A DNA stretch of 40,894 nucleotides, from assembly GCA_964372275.1 (NCBI GenBank), contig CAYJRR010000024.1:1-40894 (forward strand), written 5' to 3'. The stretch is from CAYJRR01 sp964372275 [NCBI: uncultured bacterium] (GTDB lineage: Bacteria > CAYJRR01). The position numbers were made by a program, and so were the translations under genes. Positions 32,875 through 40,894 of the stretch are shown here, in pieces. Below the pieces are notes generated by a model. It worked only from the letters and a program-made list of their open reading frames with translations, was not told the DNA's origin and ran no database searches. Every line of letters starts with the position of its first letter. The first letter of the stretch is position 1.

Positions 32875-33546
32875 GTGAAAAGATTACAGGAAAAGCTTGG
32901 TGACCGCATCCAGCGGAAGCTGGGACGCAAGGTCTGCCTCGTCCTCCACGACAACCGGGCCGTGATGCTCTCGTTCCGCCGCGGTCCGGTGGGGCGCGTC
33001 GTGCTCCGGCTGCACCACCTTTTTCTCGCCGCCGGACCGCCGGAGATTGCGGCCATCGCCGACTTCCTGCGAAGCAAGGACGCGGCCGCGCGCCGCGTGG
33101 TCGAGAACTTCATCGCCCGCTACGGCCACTTGATCGGGGTGAAGCTGCCGGAGTCGATCCGACCCGCGCGGGGCCGGGTCTACGACCTGCAGCGCATCTT
33201 CGACGCGCTCAACCGCCGCTACTTCCGCAACCGCGTCCGCGCCGAGATCGTCTGGGGGAGGCGGGTGAAGCGCGAACGCAAGCACTCCATCCGCCTCGGC
33301 TACTACTGCGAGGCCGAGCGCAAGATCGTGATCAATCCGGCGCTCGACCGCGGGTCGGTGCCGAAGTACTTCCTGGAGTGGATCGTCTTCCACGAGATGC
33401 TGCACCAGGTCGTCGGCTTCACCACGATCCGCGGAATGAGCGTCGCCCACACGCCGGAGTTCCGCCGCCGCGAGCACGCCTTCCCCCGCTACGCGCGCGC
33501 GTCGGAGTGGGAGAGCCGGAACCTCTCCCGACTCCTCCGCGCGTAG
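32875..33546 (+). CDS. SprT-like zinc metallopeptidase domain protein
   Basis: 223 residues from GTG 32875. Zinc motif HEMLH (H173, E174, H177) in WIVFHEMLHQVVG, with H192 in AHTPEFRRREHAFPRY as the likely third ligand. Upstream conserved segments include YDLQRIFDALNRRYF and RLGYYCEAERKIVINPALD, as in SprT/Wss1-like domains. The N-terminal 80 residues (KRLQEKLGDRIQRKLG, VVLRLHHLFLAAGPPEIAAI) are basic and unassigned. Cytoplasmic, no signal. Related eukaryotic proteins remove DNA-protein crosslinks; the role of short bacterial members is not established. Divergent from the lipoprotein-maeB operon. Confidence 0.85.
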   Translation: MKRLQEKLGDRIQRKLGRKVCLVLHDNRAVMLSFRRGPVGRVVLRLHHLFLAAGPPEIAAIADFLRSKDAAARRVVENFIARYGHLIGVKLPESIRPARGRVYDLQRIFDALNRRYFRNRVRAEIVWGRRVKRERKHSIRLGYYCEAERKIVINPALDRGSVPKYFLEWIVFHEMLHQVVGFTTIRGMSVAHTPEFRRREHAFPRYARASEWESRNLSRLLRA

Positions 33547-33553
33547 CCAACCA

Positions 33554-33571
33554 CGCCGGTCTCTTCCGGCG
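33554..33571. terminator. hairpin between convergent genes
   Basis: CGCCGG, loop TCTCTT, CCGGCG (6-bp stem) in the 31-bp gap between the SprT-like gene and the proline-rich protein gene. Candidate bidirectional terminator. Confidence 0.45.
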
Positions 33572-33577
33572 GCGTCC

Positions 33578-34270
33578 TCAGCGGACGGCGCCGCCGCCGG
33601 TGCGGGTCGGGAGCGGGATGCGCTCGCCGGGCTGCGGGCGGGTGGCCCGCGTGTCGTCGTTGCGGGCGACGTTCACGCCGCCCGAATCGGCGGTCGTCGA
33701 CGAGATCGGCTGGCCGGTCACCCCGGACGGCTGGGTGGAGATCGGTCGGCCGGGGAGGCGATCGACGTCGGGGGTGATCGGACGCGGCCGGCGGGTCGGC
33801 GCCGGCGGTGTCACGGGCGGGGCGCCGGGCGGCGTTCCGGGGGCCGGAGGCGGCACGGTATTCCGGCCCGGGCTGCTGGTGGGGGCCTCGGGCGGAGTCG
33901 CCGGCCCCTTCGCGGTGAGCGCCTTGTAGGCACGCCACGAACCGAAGGCGAGAAGGCCGACGCCGACGACGATCACGGCCGCCGGCAGCGCCACCGTTCC
34001 GACGGTCACCGCCGCGCCGGCCGCCGCCGCCGCGGTCAGCGCCTTGGCGAGCATCACGCCGCCGACCGCTCCGGCCACGAGGCCCGGGATGGCGAACGGC
34101 AGAAACGCCTTCGCGGCGTCGGCGACCGAGCCGCCGTCGTTCACCGTCGCCGGTTGCGGAGGGGGGTCGATCGCCTGCGCCATCGGCGCCGCCAACAGCG
34201 CCACCGCGGTGCCGACGGCCACGGAACCCTCGCGAACGAGTCGAGCCAAACCGGAAAACGCTCCGCGCAT
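33578..34270 (-). CDS. proline-rich membrane protein
   Basis: Not recognised. 230 residues. Signal peptide ending LLAAPMAQA, then two hydrophobic segments (AFLPFAIPGLVAGAVGGVML and VGTVALPAAVIVVGVGLLAF), then a long Pro/Thr/Gly-rich tail (PPPAPGTPPGAPPVTPPAPT) ending GERIPLPTRTGGGAVR. The layout suggests an envelope-anchored protein whose flexible tail reaches into the periplasm or cell wall. The ATG at 34270 has GGAGG at 7 nt; in-frame sequence further upstream lacks a comparable site. Confidence 0.72.
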   Translation of the reverse strand: MRGAFSGLARLVREGSVAVGTAVALLAAPMAQAIDPPPQPATVNDGGSVADAAKAFLPFAIPGLVAGAVGGVMLAKALTAAAAAGAAVTVGTVALPAAVIVVGVGLLAFGSWRAYKALTAKGPATPPEAPTSSPGRNTVPPPAPGTPPGAPPVTPPAPTRRPRPITPDVDRLPGRPISTQPSGVTGQPISSTTADSGGVNVARNDDTRATRPQPGERIPLPTRTGGGAVR

Positions 34271-34470
34271 CTCGAGCCTCCAGGTCGGAAGAGGGAGAAA
34301 CCGGCAACAGAACAGCAACGACCGTGCCCTCCCGCGAATGTCGCGTCGCAGCCGCCGACGCTTGTCTTTCGCGAACTTCCGCCGGGCGTCCGCCCTCGAA
34401 GCGCCGAGACGGGCTGGAGGGAACACTCTCCGGTGCGAGACACCGATCTCCCAGGTCGGCCTGCTGCGGA

Positions 34471-35637
34471 CTACCAGAGGAGCTGCACCCCGAGGGTGAA
34501 GCCGTCGGCGCGCTCTTCCTCGGTGACGCGGTCCTCGCCGCGGTACTGGGCGGAGATCTTCAACGAATCGATTCGTTCATCCTGGTGGCGGGGGTACCAG
34601 GTCAGCCCGGCCTCCTGGTATTCGACGCGCCGCGGCGAGGTCTCCCGGTCTTCGACGGTGGCCCCGATCCGTGCCGCCGGCTCGAGCCCGAGGGGGAGGA
34701 GCCAGGCCGCTTGCAGGTAGCCGCCGCTCGCCGCCTCCGGCCGGTCGAGAAGACGGTCCCTCGCGTGCCGGCGGAGCAGCTCCCCTTGCAGGTAGGCCCC
34801 CCGGTAGGCGGCGCGGAGGCTCGCCGCGAGGCGCAGGTCGTCGACCCGCCGGCCGCCGAAGCCGGTCTCGTCGTAGCGCATCGTCGGGTGGTAGAGCAGC
34901 CCGGCGCCGATCCCGACGCGAAGCCCGCCGCGCTCGTGGTCGAACTCGTCGAAGGGGAACGCCCCGAGCGGATGGAGGTCGGCCCGGAGCGCGTAGGCGA
35001 TCCCGCGCTCGTCGGATGGCGACTCCGACAGCCGATCGCCGTTGAACACCCCGACCGCGGCACGGACGACCTCCGAGTCGGGGAGGTAGGTGAGGAGCAG
35101 GCCGTGGTCGGGCCCGCTCAGGAAGGCGTCGTTCGCGCCGCTCCGGGTGCGGAAGAGGAGCGCCGTCGCCGGGCTCTGGTGCTGCGCCGTGAACGGGACC
35201 CGCATCCGGCCCGCCTTGGCCAGCAGGCCGTCGAACGGTCGGTAGGCGACCGACGCCTCCTCCAGGGCGACCCCGAGCACGGGCGAGGTCTCGGTCTCGA
35301 CGGCGTCGACGTTGCCGTCTTCGTCCCCGTCGACGGCGGTGACCCGCGCGACCGCGTCGAACGAGCCGTCGCCGACGATTGCGTGCACCACGAACGAGAA
35401 CGCCTCGAACGGCGTGCCGTGGATCTCGATCCCCGCCGCGCTCGACTCGAGCCCGGCCTGCCACCGATCGCGCGGCGTCGCGTCCGGCAGGTGCGTGACG
35501 CCGAACGTCGGCTGCAGGTAGCCGGAGGCGGTCACCGTACGCTCGACGCCGGCCGCCGGAGCGCCCGGCTGCGCAAAGGCCGTCGCGCGCGCCACCACGA
35601 CCGCGACGAGCACGGCGAGGGGGACGCGGCGGTTCAC
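34471..35637 (-). CDS. outer-membrane porin, OprP/OprO (phosphate-selective) type
   Basis: 388 residues. Signal peptide (MNRRVPLAVLVAVVVARATAFAQ), then repeated amphipathic beta strands: YLQPTFGVTHL, SFVVHAIVGDGSFDAVARV, KAGRMRVPFTAQHQSPATAL, FDGLLAKAGRM and a terminal strand ending ADGFTLGVQLLW, an aromatic C-terminus as needed for BAM insertion. The RVPFT and GPDHGLLLTYLP segments fit the phosphate-selective porin family. The DGDEDGNVDAVET loop looks calcium-binding. Start GTG overlaps the upstream lipoprotein stop (GTGA). Last gene of a three-gene operon. The passing solute is not predictable. Confidence 0.85.
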   Translation of the reverse strand: MNRRVPLAVLVAVVVARATAFAQPGAPAAGVERTVTASGYLQPTFGVTHLPDATPRDRWQAGLESSAAGIEIHGTPFEAFSFVVHAIVGDGSFDAVARVTAVDGDEDGNVDAVETETSPVLGVALEEASVAYRPFDGLLAKAGRMRVPFTAQHQSPATALLFRTRSGANDAFLSGPDHGLLLTYLPDSEVVRAAVGVFNGDRLSESPSDERGIAYALRADLHPLGAFPFDEFDHERGGLRVGIGAGLLYHPTMRYDETGFGGRRVDDLRLAASLRAAYRGAYLQGELLRRHARDRLLDRPEAASGGYLQAAWLLPLGLEPAARIGATVEDRETSPRRVEYQEAGLTWYPRHQDERIDSLKISAQYRGEDRVTEEERADGFTLGVQLLW

Positions 35638-36890
35638 GGGTAGGAGAGCCCGACCGGGCCGAAGGCGACCGAGGTCATCCCTTCGACGCCGGTCTGGTAG
35701 GAGGGGCCCGCGATCAGCCAGCCGGTCGAATCGGCGGAGTAGCGGTCGGGCCGGTGGGCGTGGACGAACGGAAAGGGCCCGATCGCCGTCGACGGATCGG
35801 TCCAATCGACATAGCGGGTCGGCGCCTCGCGCTCGTCGACCACCTCGATCCTTCGCCCGAGGCGCTCCGCGGCGCGCTCGCTGGCGGTCCAGATCCGTGG
35901 ACTTCCGATCCCCTCCTCCCCGATCGAGGCGATCACTGGACGGCCCGCCCGCGTGCCGACGAGGAACAGCGCCCCCTTCCACCGGTGGACGCCGGCCGGC
36001 TCCATCCCCGAGACCTCCAGCCGGCGCGCCTGGGAACGGTCGAACAGCAGGAGCTGGCCCGATTCGAGGAGCCCCGCCACCAGGCCGTGCTCGTCGGCCT
36101 GGAGATAGCCCCTCACCGCGTCCCGGCCCAGGTGCACCGTTCCCCCGGGAATCTCGACCGCCGCCGTCTCGCGCGCGCCGGCGTCGACGAATCGCGCCTC
36201 GGCGCGCCGCGTCCCGCCGCCGTCGAGGTAGGTTGCCACGTAGAACCCCTCGCCGTCCGCCTGGCCCGTCCCCGCGATCCGCACGTCGGTCGCGTCGGCC
36301 GGCTGGAACTCCCGCGCCGCGAGGTATCGATCGGAGAGGAGATCGACGACGACCAGGTAGGGCCTGGGATCGGAGACGGCGCGCACGATCGCCGGCACCG
36401 TGACGCGCGACGGCGAATCGTCGACCCAGGGAAGGACCCCCTCGAAGAGGAGGTCGGCGTTGCTCGACGGATCGCGGTCGAGAACCCGGCGGCAGGCGCC
36501 GCTCGCGCCGTCGACGCGCACGAGCGCATCGCCGGACCAGTACCAGGCGGCGCGCTCCACCTCGCCGATCCACCCGTGCACGCCGCGGCTCTCCCCCTTG
36601 TGACCGTCGCATCCGCCCGACCAGCCGCCGTCGCGGAAGCCGACGAAGGCGGTCGCCTCGGCGCGGTCGGGGGCGCCGTAGAGGACGTAGAGGTTCCCCT
36701 CGCGGTCGGACACCGGCGGCAGGAGTCGGAGCGGCGCCCGTCCCGGAACGTCGGCGACGAAGCGGAACGTCCCCCATTCGCCGGTCTCCAACGGCGGAGC
36801 GCAGGCGGCGAGGACCGACGGCGCCGCCACCGCGAGCGCGGCGGCGCGGGCGACGCGGCCGATCGATCCAACGCGGGAACGGGCGGCCAT
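35634..36890 (-). CDS. lipoprotein, beta-propeller-like, middle gene of porin operon
   Basis: Not recognised. 418 residues with lipoprotein signal ending LAAC (Cys about 30). The mature protein repeats short blade-like segments (GNLYVLYGAPDRAEATAFVG, RPYLVVVDLLSDRYLAAREF, GFYVATYLDGGGTRR, HGLVAGLLESGQLLLFD), compatible with a beta-propeller, though no family was named. Its ATG directly follows the FG-GAP gene's stop (TAGATG), and its stop overlaps the porin start. The fixed order suggests all three products meet at the outer membrane. Confidence 0.75.
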   Translation of the reverse strand: MAARSRVGSIGRVARAAALAVAAPSVLAACAPPLETGEWGTFRFVADVPGRAPLRLLPPVSDREGNLYVLYGAPDRAEATAFVGFRDGGWSGGCDGHKGESRGVHGWIGEVERAAWYWSGDALVRVDGASGACRRVLDRDPSSNADLLFEGVLPWVDDSPSRVTVPAIVRAVSDPRPYLVVVDLLSDRYLAAREFQPADATDVRIAGTGQADGEGFYVATYLDGGGTRRAEARFVDAGARETAAVEIPGGTVHLGRDAVRGYLQADEHGLVAGLLESGQLLLFDRSQARRLEVSGMEPAGVHRWKGALFLVGTRAGRPVIASIGEEGIGSPRIWTASERAAERLGRRIEVVDEREAPTRYVDWTDPSTAIGPFPFVHAHRPDRYSADSTGWLIAGPSYQTGVEGMTSVAFGPVGLSYP

Positions 36891-39053
36891 CTAGTACTCC
36901 GCCGTGAAGGTGAGGGCGTAGTAGGCGCGCTCGGCCCCGGCGGCGTCGAGGTAGCGCTGACGGAAGACGAGCGGCGTGAAGGAGTAGGCGTACTCGGCGT
37001 ATTCGTCGCCGGCGGTCTCCGGATCGTCGGGAACGGCGGGCGCGTCGCCGCTGAAGGTCGCGTCGGAGCCGATCGCCAGCGAGACCCCCTTCCCCCAGTT
37101 CTGGCCGACGTTCACGCCGACGGCGAATCCGGCGACCTGGATCTCGCCCCCGAGGTAGACGTCGAGGTTCATCGTCTCGGCGTTGGTCACGCTGTCGGCG
37201 ACGGTGAGGGAGAAGCCGACCTTCCCGACGTCGCTGACGCGGTACTCCCCCGGCGAAGGGAAGACCAGGTCGTCCGTCGAGAGCCCCTGGCCGAACAGGT
37301 CCTTGAAGGTGGTCGGATAGCTGGTGGGATCTCCGACCACCGCCGGGACCGGGATCGTCGGCAGGTTCCCGACCGCCGCCGCCATCGCGTTGTAGCGATG
37401 CGTCGACCAGAGGGTGACCTGCCCGTCGACCGGGACGAAGACGAGCATCTTGTGGCCCGAACCGCCCAGCTTGTTCGCCGGATCGAGGGTCTCGTAGTCG
37501 TAACGGTGGAAGCAGCCGTAGGAGACGACGACCGCGCCGTAGCGGTCGCCGTAGAGATCCGGGTCGGGGGTGAGCGCGTAGCGCGCGCCGACCGAATACG
37601 AGGTCGAGCGGGCCTGCGATCGGCTCACGGCCCGCGAGAGTCCCTCCTCGATCTTCGCGTTGAACACGTCGAGGAACCCCTGCTCGACCGCCAGGTCGAT
37701 CCCCATCCGCATCGAGACGGTGTCGGTGACGGTGGAGCCGGTGTTGGTCGAATCGCCGAAGTAGAGGAACGGCACCCCCTCGCTCCGGTAGCGGTAGTAG
37801 GGCGGGAACTGGACCGCCATCGTCGGCACCACCGGTCCGGGCACCGCCACCGGAGCCGAGACCAGCCGCGCCGACGGCGAATCGCCGTCGAAGTCGGCGG
37901 CCGCGATCCGCGTGGGGAGGGCGGAGACGTCGAGGGAGCCCTGCTGCACGATCGCCAGCGGTTGCGAGCCGGAGCCGGCGAGGATCTTCACCGCGCGCCC
38001 CTCCTCCAGCAGGAGCACCCGTCCGTTCTCGCCGACCGAGAGCTTGCTGGCGGAAAGGTCGAGCGTCTTCTTCCCGACGACGGTGCGTCCGCGCTCGGCG
38101 AAGCCGTCCTTCATCGCGTAGACGATCGCGGCGTCGTTCCCGCAGGAGAAGACGTTGCAACCGGCGTCGTGCAGCGCGACCGCCTCGTCGACGCCGTCGC
38201 CGTCGAGGTCGGCGGCGGCCACGCGGAACAGCGTGTCGTTCGCCGTCCCCCCGAACGACCCGGGCTCGTTGGGGGCGGGGACGGCGTTGATCGCCACCAC
38301 GAACGACCAGCCGCTCGCCGAAAGGAGCACCACCGGCTCGGCCAGCCCATCGCCGTCGACGTCCCCGGCGGCGAGGTCGTCGCCGGCGTAGCCGGCGCCG
38401 AAGTGGTGGTAGTCGCACGCGCCGGTCGACAGGCGGCAGACGGCCACCTCCGCCGAGGCCGACAACGCCAGCAGCTCGTCCTGCCCGTCGGCGTCGACGT
38501 CCCCGGCGGCGACCGCCACCGGCTCGAAGCCGACGTCGACCAAGTCGAGCGTACCTTCGGAGAGCACCGAGACCCGGGTCTCTCCCTGGATCGCGACCGC
38601 CGTCTCCTCCGGGCGCGAACCCTTGAGGTTTCCACCCGCAACGTCGACCGGCGGCTCGGTCCCGACGTTCCAGGAGGTGGCGTATCCGACCGTCCCGGCC
38701 GCATCGTGCGCGTAGCCGTCGGCGTAGAAGGAGCCCTGGTAGGCGGTGGCGTCGACGACGGCGACCTCGCGGTCGAGCGCGAAGAAGTGCTCGCTCCCGA
38801 TGGGGGAGATCGACTCGTACGGGCCCGCGCCACACCGGTCGATCTGGCAGACCTGGTCGATGCAGGCCTCCGTCGAGGCGCAGTCGGCGTCGGAGGCGCA
38901 GCCGACCTGGTCGCTCCCCCAGATCTCCGAGCCGGGGCCGTCGTCCGGTCGCGCGTAGCCCTCGCCTCCGCCCGGCACGAAGCAGCCGCCGACGCCGGCA
39001 GCGCTCGCCACCGCCAGCAGGATCGTTTGCAGCCGCCTGATGCGACCCGACAC
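36891..39053 (-). CDS. FG-GAP/VCBS repeat surface lipoprotein
   Basis: 720 residues from GTG 39053, which has GGGAGGTCCC in front; lipoprotein signal (SGRIRRLQTILLAVASAAGV then GGC). Residues about 50-75 are Cys-rich (CASDADCASTEAC, VCQIDRC), as in myxobacterial surface proteins. Then FG-GAP type calcium-binding repeats: AAGDVDADGQDELLAL, AAGDVDGDGLAEPVVLL, AAADLDGDGVDEAVAL and a weaker AAADFDGD. The last 300 residues are beta-rich and unassigned (YYRYRSEGVPFLYFGDSTN, YGAVVVSYGCFHRYDYE). Probably binds Ca2+ and ligands or surfaces outside the cell. First gene of the porin operon. Confidence 0.83.
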   Translation of the reverse strand: MSGRIRRLQTILLAVASAAGVGGCFVPGGGEGYARPDDGPGSEIWGSDQVGCASDADCASTEACIDQVCQIDRCGAGPYESISPIGSEHFFALDREVAVVDATAYQGSFYADGYAHDAAGTVGYATSWNVGTEPPVDVAGGNLKGSRPEETAVAIQGETRVSVLSEGTLDLVDVGFEPVAVAAGDVDADGQDELLALSASAEVAVCRLSTGACDYHHFGAGYAGDDLAAGDVDGDGLAEPVVLLSASGWSFVVAINAVPAPNEPGSFGGTANDTLFRVAAADLDGDGVDEAVALHDAGCNVFSCGNDAAIVYAMKDGFAERGRTVVGKKTLDLSASKLSVGENGRVLLLEEGRAVKILAGSGSQPLAIVQQGSLDVSALPTRIAAADFDGDSPSARLVSAPVAVPGPVVPTMAVQFPPYYRYRSEGVPFLYFGDSTNTGSTVTDTVSMRMGIDLAVEQGFLDVFNAKIEEGLSRAVSRSQARSTSYSVGARYALTPDPDLYGDRYGAVVVSYGCFHRYDYETLDPANKLGGSGHKMLVFVPVDGQVTLWSTHRYNAMAAAVGNLPTIPVPAVVGDPTSYPTTFKDLFGQGLSTDDLVFPSPGEYRVSDVGKVGFSLTVADSVTNAETMNLDVYLGGEIQVAGFAVGVNVGQNWGKGVSLAIGSDATFSGDAPAVPDDPETAGDEYAEYAYSFTPLVFRQRYLDAAGAERAYYALTFTAEY

Positions 39054-39265
39054 GGGACCTCCCGGGGCGGTCCGCCGCCCGCGGTCGATCCAGCAAGGCG
39101 CGTGCCCCGACTTGCCGGTCGGCCAGGCGCGAAAATCTTCGGGAGTTCGACTCGTTGCGTGACCGACGCCGCGGGCCGATCGGCCGCGGTTGGGACATCG
39201 ATGGGCCACCGGGTGGTTCGGTATTCATTGGTAGGTCGGCGGCGGCGGGTGTAAAGGAGGCGCCC
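39054..39265. other. 212-bp divergent intergenic region
   Basis: Separates the FG-GAP lipoprotein operon from fabH and should hold both promoters. I find a 12-bp palindrome GGCCGATCGGCC (39174-39185) flanked by CCGCG and CGCGG arms, a possible operator. No convincing -35/-10 pair was seen on either strand. Confidence 0.5.
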
Positions 39266-40273
39266 ATGCGGCGTTCTCGGATGATCGGCGTCGGGGCCCA
39301 CGCCCCGGCCAAGGTGCTGTCGAACCACGACCTCGAGCGGATCGTCGACACCAACGACGAATGGATCACCACCCGCTCGGGGATCCGGGAACGGCGCATC
39401 GCCACCGAGGCCGAGACGACCTCCGACCTGGCGGCCGCCGCCAGCCGCGGCGCCCTGGAGATGGCCGGGATCGGGCCGGGAGAGGTCGACCTGATCGTCC
39501 TCGGCACCGCCACCCCCGACATGCCGCTCCCCTCCACCGCCTGCCACCTGCAGCGCAAGATCGGCGCGAAGAGGGCGGCGGCGTTCGACGTGTCGGCCGG
39601 CTGCTCCGGCTTCCTCTACGCGATGGCGGTCGCCGACAACTTCGTGAAGACGGGCCACGCAAAGACGGCGCTGGTGGTCGGGGTGGAGATCCTCTCCAAG
39701 TTCATCAACTGGAAGGACCGCACCACCTGCATCCTGTTCGGCGACGGCGCGGGGGCGGTCGTCCTGCGCGGCGAGGAGGCGCCGGCCCACGGCGCGGGGA
39801 CGCGGCCGACCGGCGTGCTGTCGACGCACATCCACTCCGACGGCGAGGGCTGGAACCTGATCATGATCCCCGGCGGCGGGACGCAGCATCCCCCGTCGGC
39901 GCGCACGCTCGACGAAGGGCTGCACACGATCCACATGCAGGGGAAGGAGACGTTCAAGGTCGCGGTGAAAAGCCTGGCCGAGGTGGCGGGCGAGGCGCTG
40001 GCGGCCAACGGCGTCTCCAAGGACGACGTCCAGCACGTGATCTCGCACCAGGCGAACTCGCGCATCATCCAGGCGGTCGTCGACCGGCTGGGGCTCGACG
40101 AGAAGCGGGTGCACGTCAACCTCGACCGCTACGGCAACACCTCCGCCGCCTCGATCCCGATCACGCTCGACGAAGGGGTTCGCGGCGGACGGGTGAAGGA
40201 GGGCGAGCTGATCCTGATGACCGCCTTCGGCGCCGGGTTGACCTGGGGATCGGCGCTCGCCACCTGGGGATAG
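39266..40273 (+). CDS. fabH: beta-ketoacyl-ACP synthase III FabH
   Basis: Condenses an acyl-CoA, usually acetyl-CoA, with malonyl-ACP to start fatty acid synthesis. 335 residues. Catalytic triad C113 (DVSAGCSGFLYAM), H261 (ISHQANSRI) and N291 (DRYGNTSAASIP); other signatures NDEWITTRSGIRERR and LFGDGAGAVVL. Perfect ribosome site AAAGGAGG before the ATG at 39266; in-frame sequence upstream is not used. It is not next to plsX, fabD or acpP, so it may be an additional KAS III with a special primer or product, but the residues seen do not distinguish this. Confidence 0.95.
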   Translation: MRRSRMIGVGAHAPAKVLSNHDLERIVDTNDEWITTRSGIRERRIATEAETTSDLAAAASRGALEMAGIGPGEVDLIVLGTATPDMPLPSTACHLQRKIGAKRAAAFDVSAGCSGFLYAMAVADNFVKTGHAKTALVVGVEILSKFINWKDRTTCILFGDGAGAVVLRGEEAPAHGAGTRPTGVLSTHIHSDGEGWNLIMIPGGGTQHPPSARTLDEGLHTIHMQGKETFKVAVKSLAEVAGEALAANGVSKDDVQHVISHQANSRIIQAVVDRLGLDEKRVHVNLDRYGNTSAASIPITLDEGVRGGRVKEGELILMTAFGAGLTWGSALATWG

Positions 40274-40275
40274 CG

Positions 40276-40662
40276 TTGGCGCGTCGGGGGCTCGTCGTGG
40301 TCGCCGTGGCGGCCGGGATGCTCGGCGTCGGGGTCGCCGCGCGCTGGAAGGTGGGATGCCTGCTCCACGCGCCCTCCTGCTGGCCGCACGACCCCTTCAG
40401 CGCCGAGGCGTGGGCGGCGGCGGACCCGTCGTCGCGCCATCGGCTCTACGACGACCTCGCCCGGTCCGGGCGGCTCGAGGGTCTCGACCGGCCGGCGGTC
40501 GAGGCGTTGCTCGGGGCGCCGGACGCCGCCGGCGACGACAAGGCGGCGGGGACGTTCGCCGCCTACCGCCTGGGGGCGAGCCGTCTCGGAAACCGCTACG
40601 TCCTCGACGTGCGGTTCGACGAGGCCGGAACGGTCCGCGGCTACTTCCTCCGCGGAGAATGA
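40276..40662 (+). CDS. small membrane-anchored BamE-like protein
   Basis: 128 residues from TTG 40276, 2 bp after the fabH stop and preceded by GGGGA. N-terminal hydrophobic helix (GLVVVAVAAGMLGVGVAA), two Cys (C35 and C41 regions, VGCLLHAPSC), then RLYDDLARSGRLEGLDRPAVEALLGAPDAA...FAAYRLG...LDVRFDEAGTVRGY. That pattern (helix, LLG-x-P turn, strand, strand with FD-x-x-G-x-V) is what BamE/SmpA-like folds show. The family is a judgement by eye. Co-transcribed with fabH. Confidence 0.65.
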   Translation: MARRGLVVVAVAAGMLGVGVAARWKVGCLLHAPSCWPHDPFSAEAWAAADPSSRHRLYDDLARSGRLEGLDRPAVEALLGAPDAAGDDKAAGTFAAYRLGASRLGNRYVLDVRFDEAGTVRGYFLRGE

Positions 40663-40678
40663 AGTAGGCTTTCGCGCC

Positions 40679-40894
40679 ATGACGACGCGCGCCCTCTCCA
40701 CGACCTTGGCGATCCTCTCCCTTTCGTCCTTCGGCTGCGACAAGGTCGTTCCCGCCGCCGAGCCGACCGCCAAGGACCAGATGGCGGGACAGGTCGTCTT
40801 CTCGCTGGGCGGCTTCGAGGACGCGCGGAAGTACAAGACCTTCGACGAGTTCAAGAAGTCTCACAAGGTCTTGAGCGAGCTCACCGTCACCTCC
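40679..40894 (+). CDS. putative lipoprotein (C-terminus cut by window edge)
   Basis: 72 residues visible. MTTRALSTTLAILSLSSFGC is a lipoprotein signal with Cys at 20, followed by a polar segment (DKVVPAAEPTAKDQMAGQVV) and a helical lysine-rich part (FEDARKYKTFDEFKKSHKVL). Not recognised. Starts 16 bp after the BamE-like gene and so likely in the same operon. Confidence 0.7.
   Translation, partial: MTTRALSTTLAILSLSSFGCDKVVPAAEPTAKDQMAGQVVFSLGGFEDARKYKTFDEFKKSHKVLSELTVTS

Noticed and set aside
39190-39228. TTGGGA and TATTCA as a fabH promoter
   Set aside because: Spacing is 26 bp, too long for sigma-70.
34471-39558. A single 1695-codon minus-strand frame
   Set aside because: Only its last 388 codons (the porin) are genuine; the rest runs out of frame through the two lipoprotein genes and is Arg/Gly low complexity.

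Overview
This is a GC-rich, gene-dense bacterial chromosome segment from a Gram-negative with a lipopolysaccharide outer membrane (lpxD, a phosphate-selective-type porin, at least seven probable lipoproteins). The rpsU-yqeY-dnaG-rpoD order, the serine/threonine kinase, the elaborate two-component and c-di-GMP genes, and a Cys-rich FG-GAP surface lipoprotein all resemble Myxococcota or other former Deltaproteobacteria. That placement is inference from gene content only. I see no rRNA, tRNA, CRISPR array, insertion sequence or prophage.

Layout. 1-4.2 kb (minus): the macromolecular synthesis operon rpsU-yqeY-dnaG-rpoD, cut inside rpoD at the left edge. 4.3-7.2 kb (minus): a PTS EIIA domain protein, an outer-membrane-type lipoprotein and a DUF1704 metallopeptidase. 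7.2-15.9 kb (plus): a six-gene operon, nearly every junction an ATGA or GTGA overlap, encoding a secreted protein, a dCache histidine kinase, a REC-GAF-REC-GAF regulator whose second receiver is degenerate, an exported TPR protein, a DUF115/MptE-like protein and an 85-residue protein. 15.9-17.6 kb (minus): a TPR protein coupled to a protein joining a Flp-type prepilin signal to a C39-like cysteine peptidase domain. Divergent from it is a CHASE2 serine/threonine kinase (plus, to 20.0 kb).

20.0-22.1 kb: a single-domain response regulator with a basic tail (minus) and lpxD (plus). These are bracketed by two unusual palindromic elements, each lying between convergent gene ends: a perfect 21-bp inverted repeat with a GGGAAC-repeat loop, and a nested inverted duplication of about 290 bp. 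The two share a 21-bp block. 22.1-23.9 kb (minus): a diguanylate cyclase response regulator coupled to a stand-alone MshEN-domain protein. 24-27 kb: an inositol monophosphatase family protein, a lipoprotein, and a LysR regulator divergent from a cytochrome-c-like lipoprotein with a probable operator between them. 27-34.3 kb: DUF819 transporter-like protein with an SRPBCC protein, malic enzyme flanked by two lipoproteins, a SprT-like metallopeptidase and a proline-rich membrane protein. 34.4-39.1 kb (minus): FG-GAP lipoprotein, lipoprotein and porin as a tight operon. 39.2 kb to the end (plus): fabH, a BamE-like small protein and a truncated lipoprotein.

The genes fall into core housekeeping (replication priming, transcription, translation, LPS and fatty-acid initiation), signal transduction, and envelope proteins of unknown purpose. 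The strongest candidates for undescribed biology are the prepilin-signal/C39-peptidase fusion with its TPR partner, the sensor-to-DUF115 operon, and the palindromic element family around lpxD. Functions below come from motifs read by eye; no database search was run.
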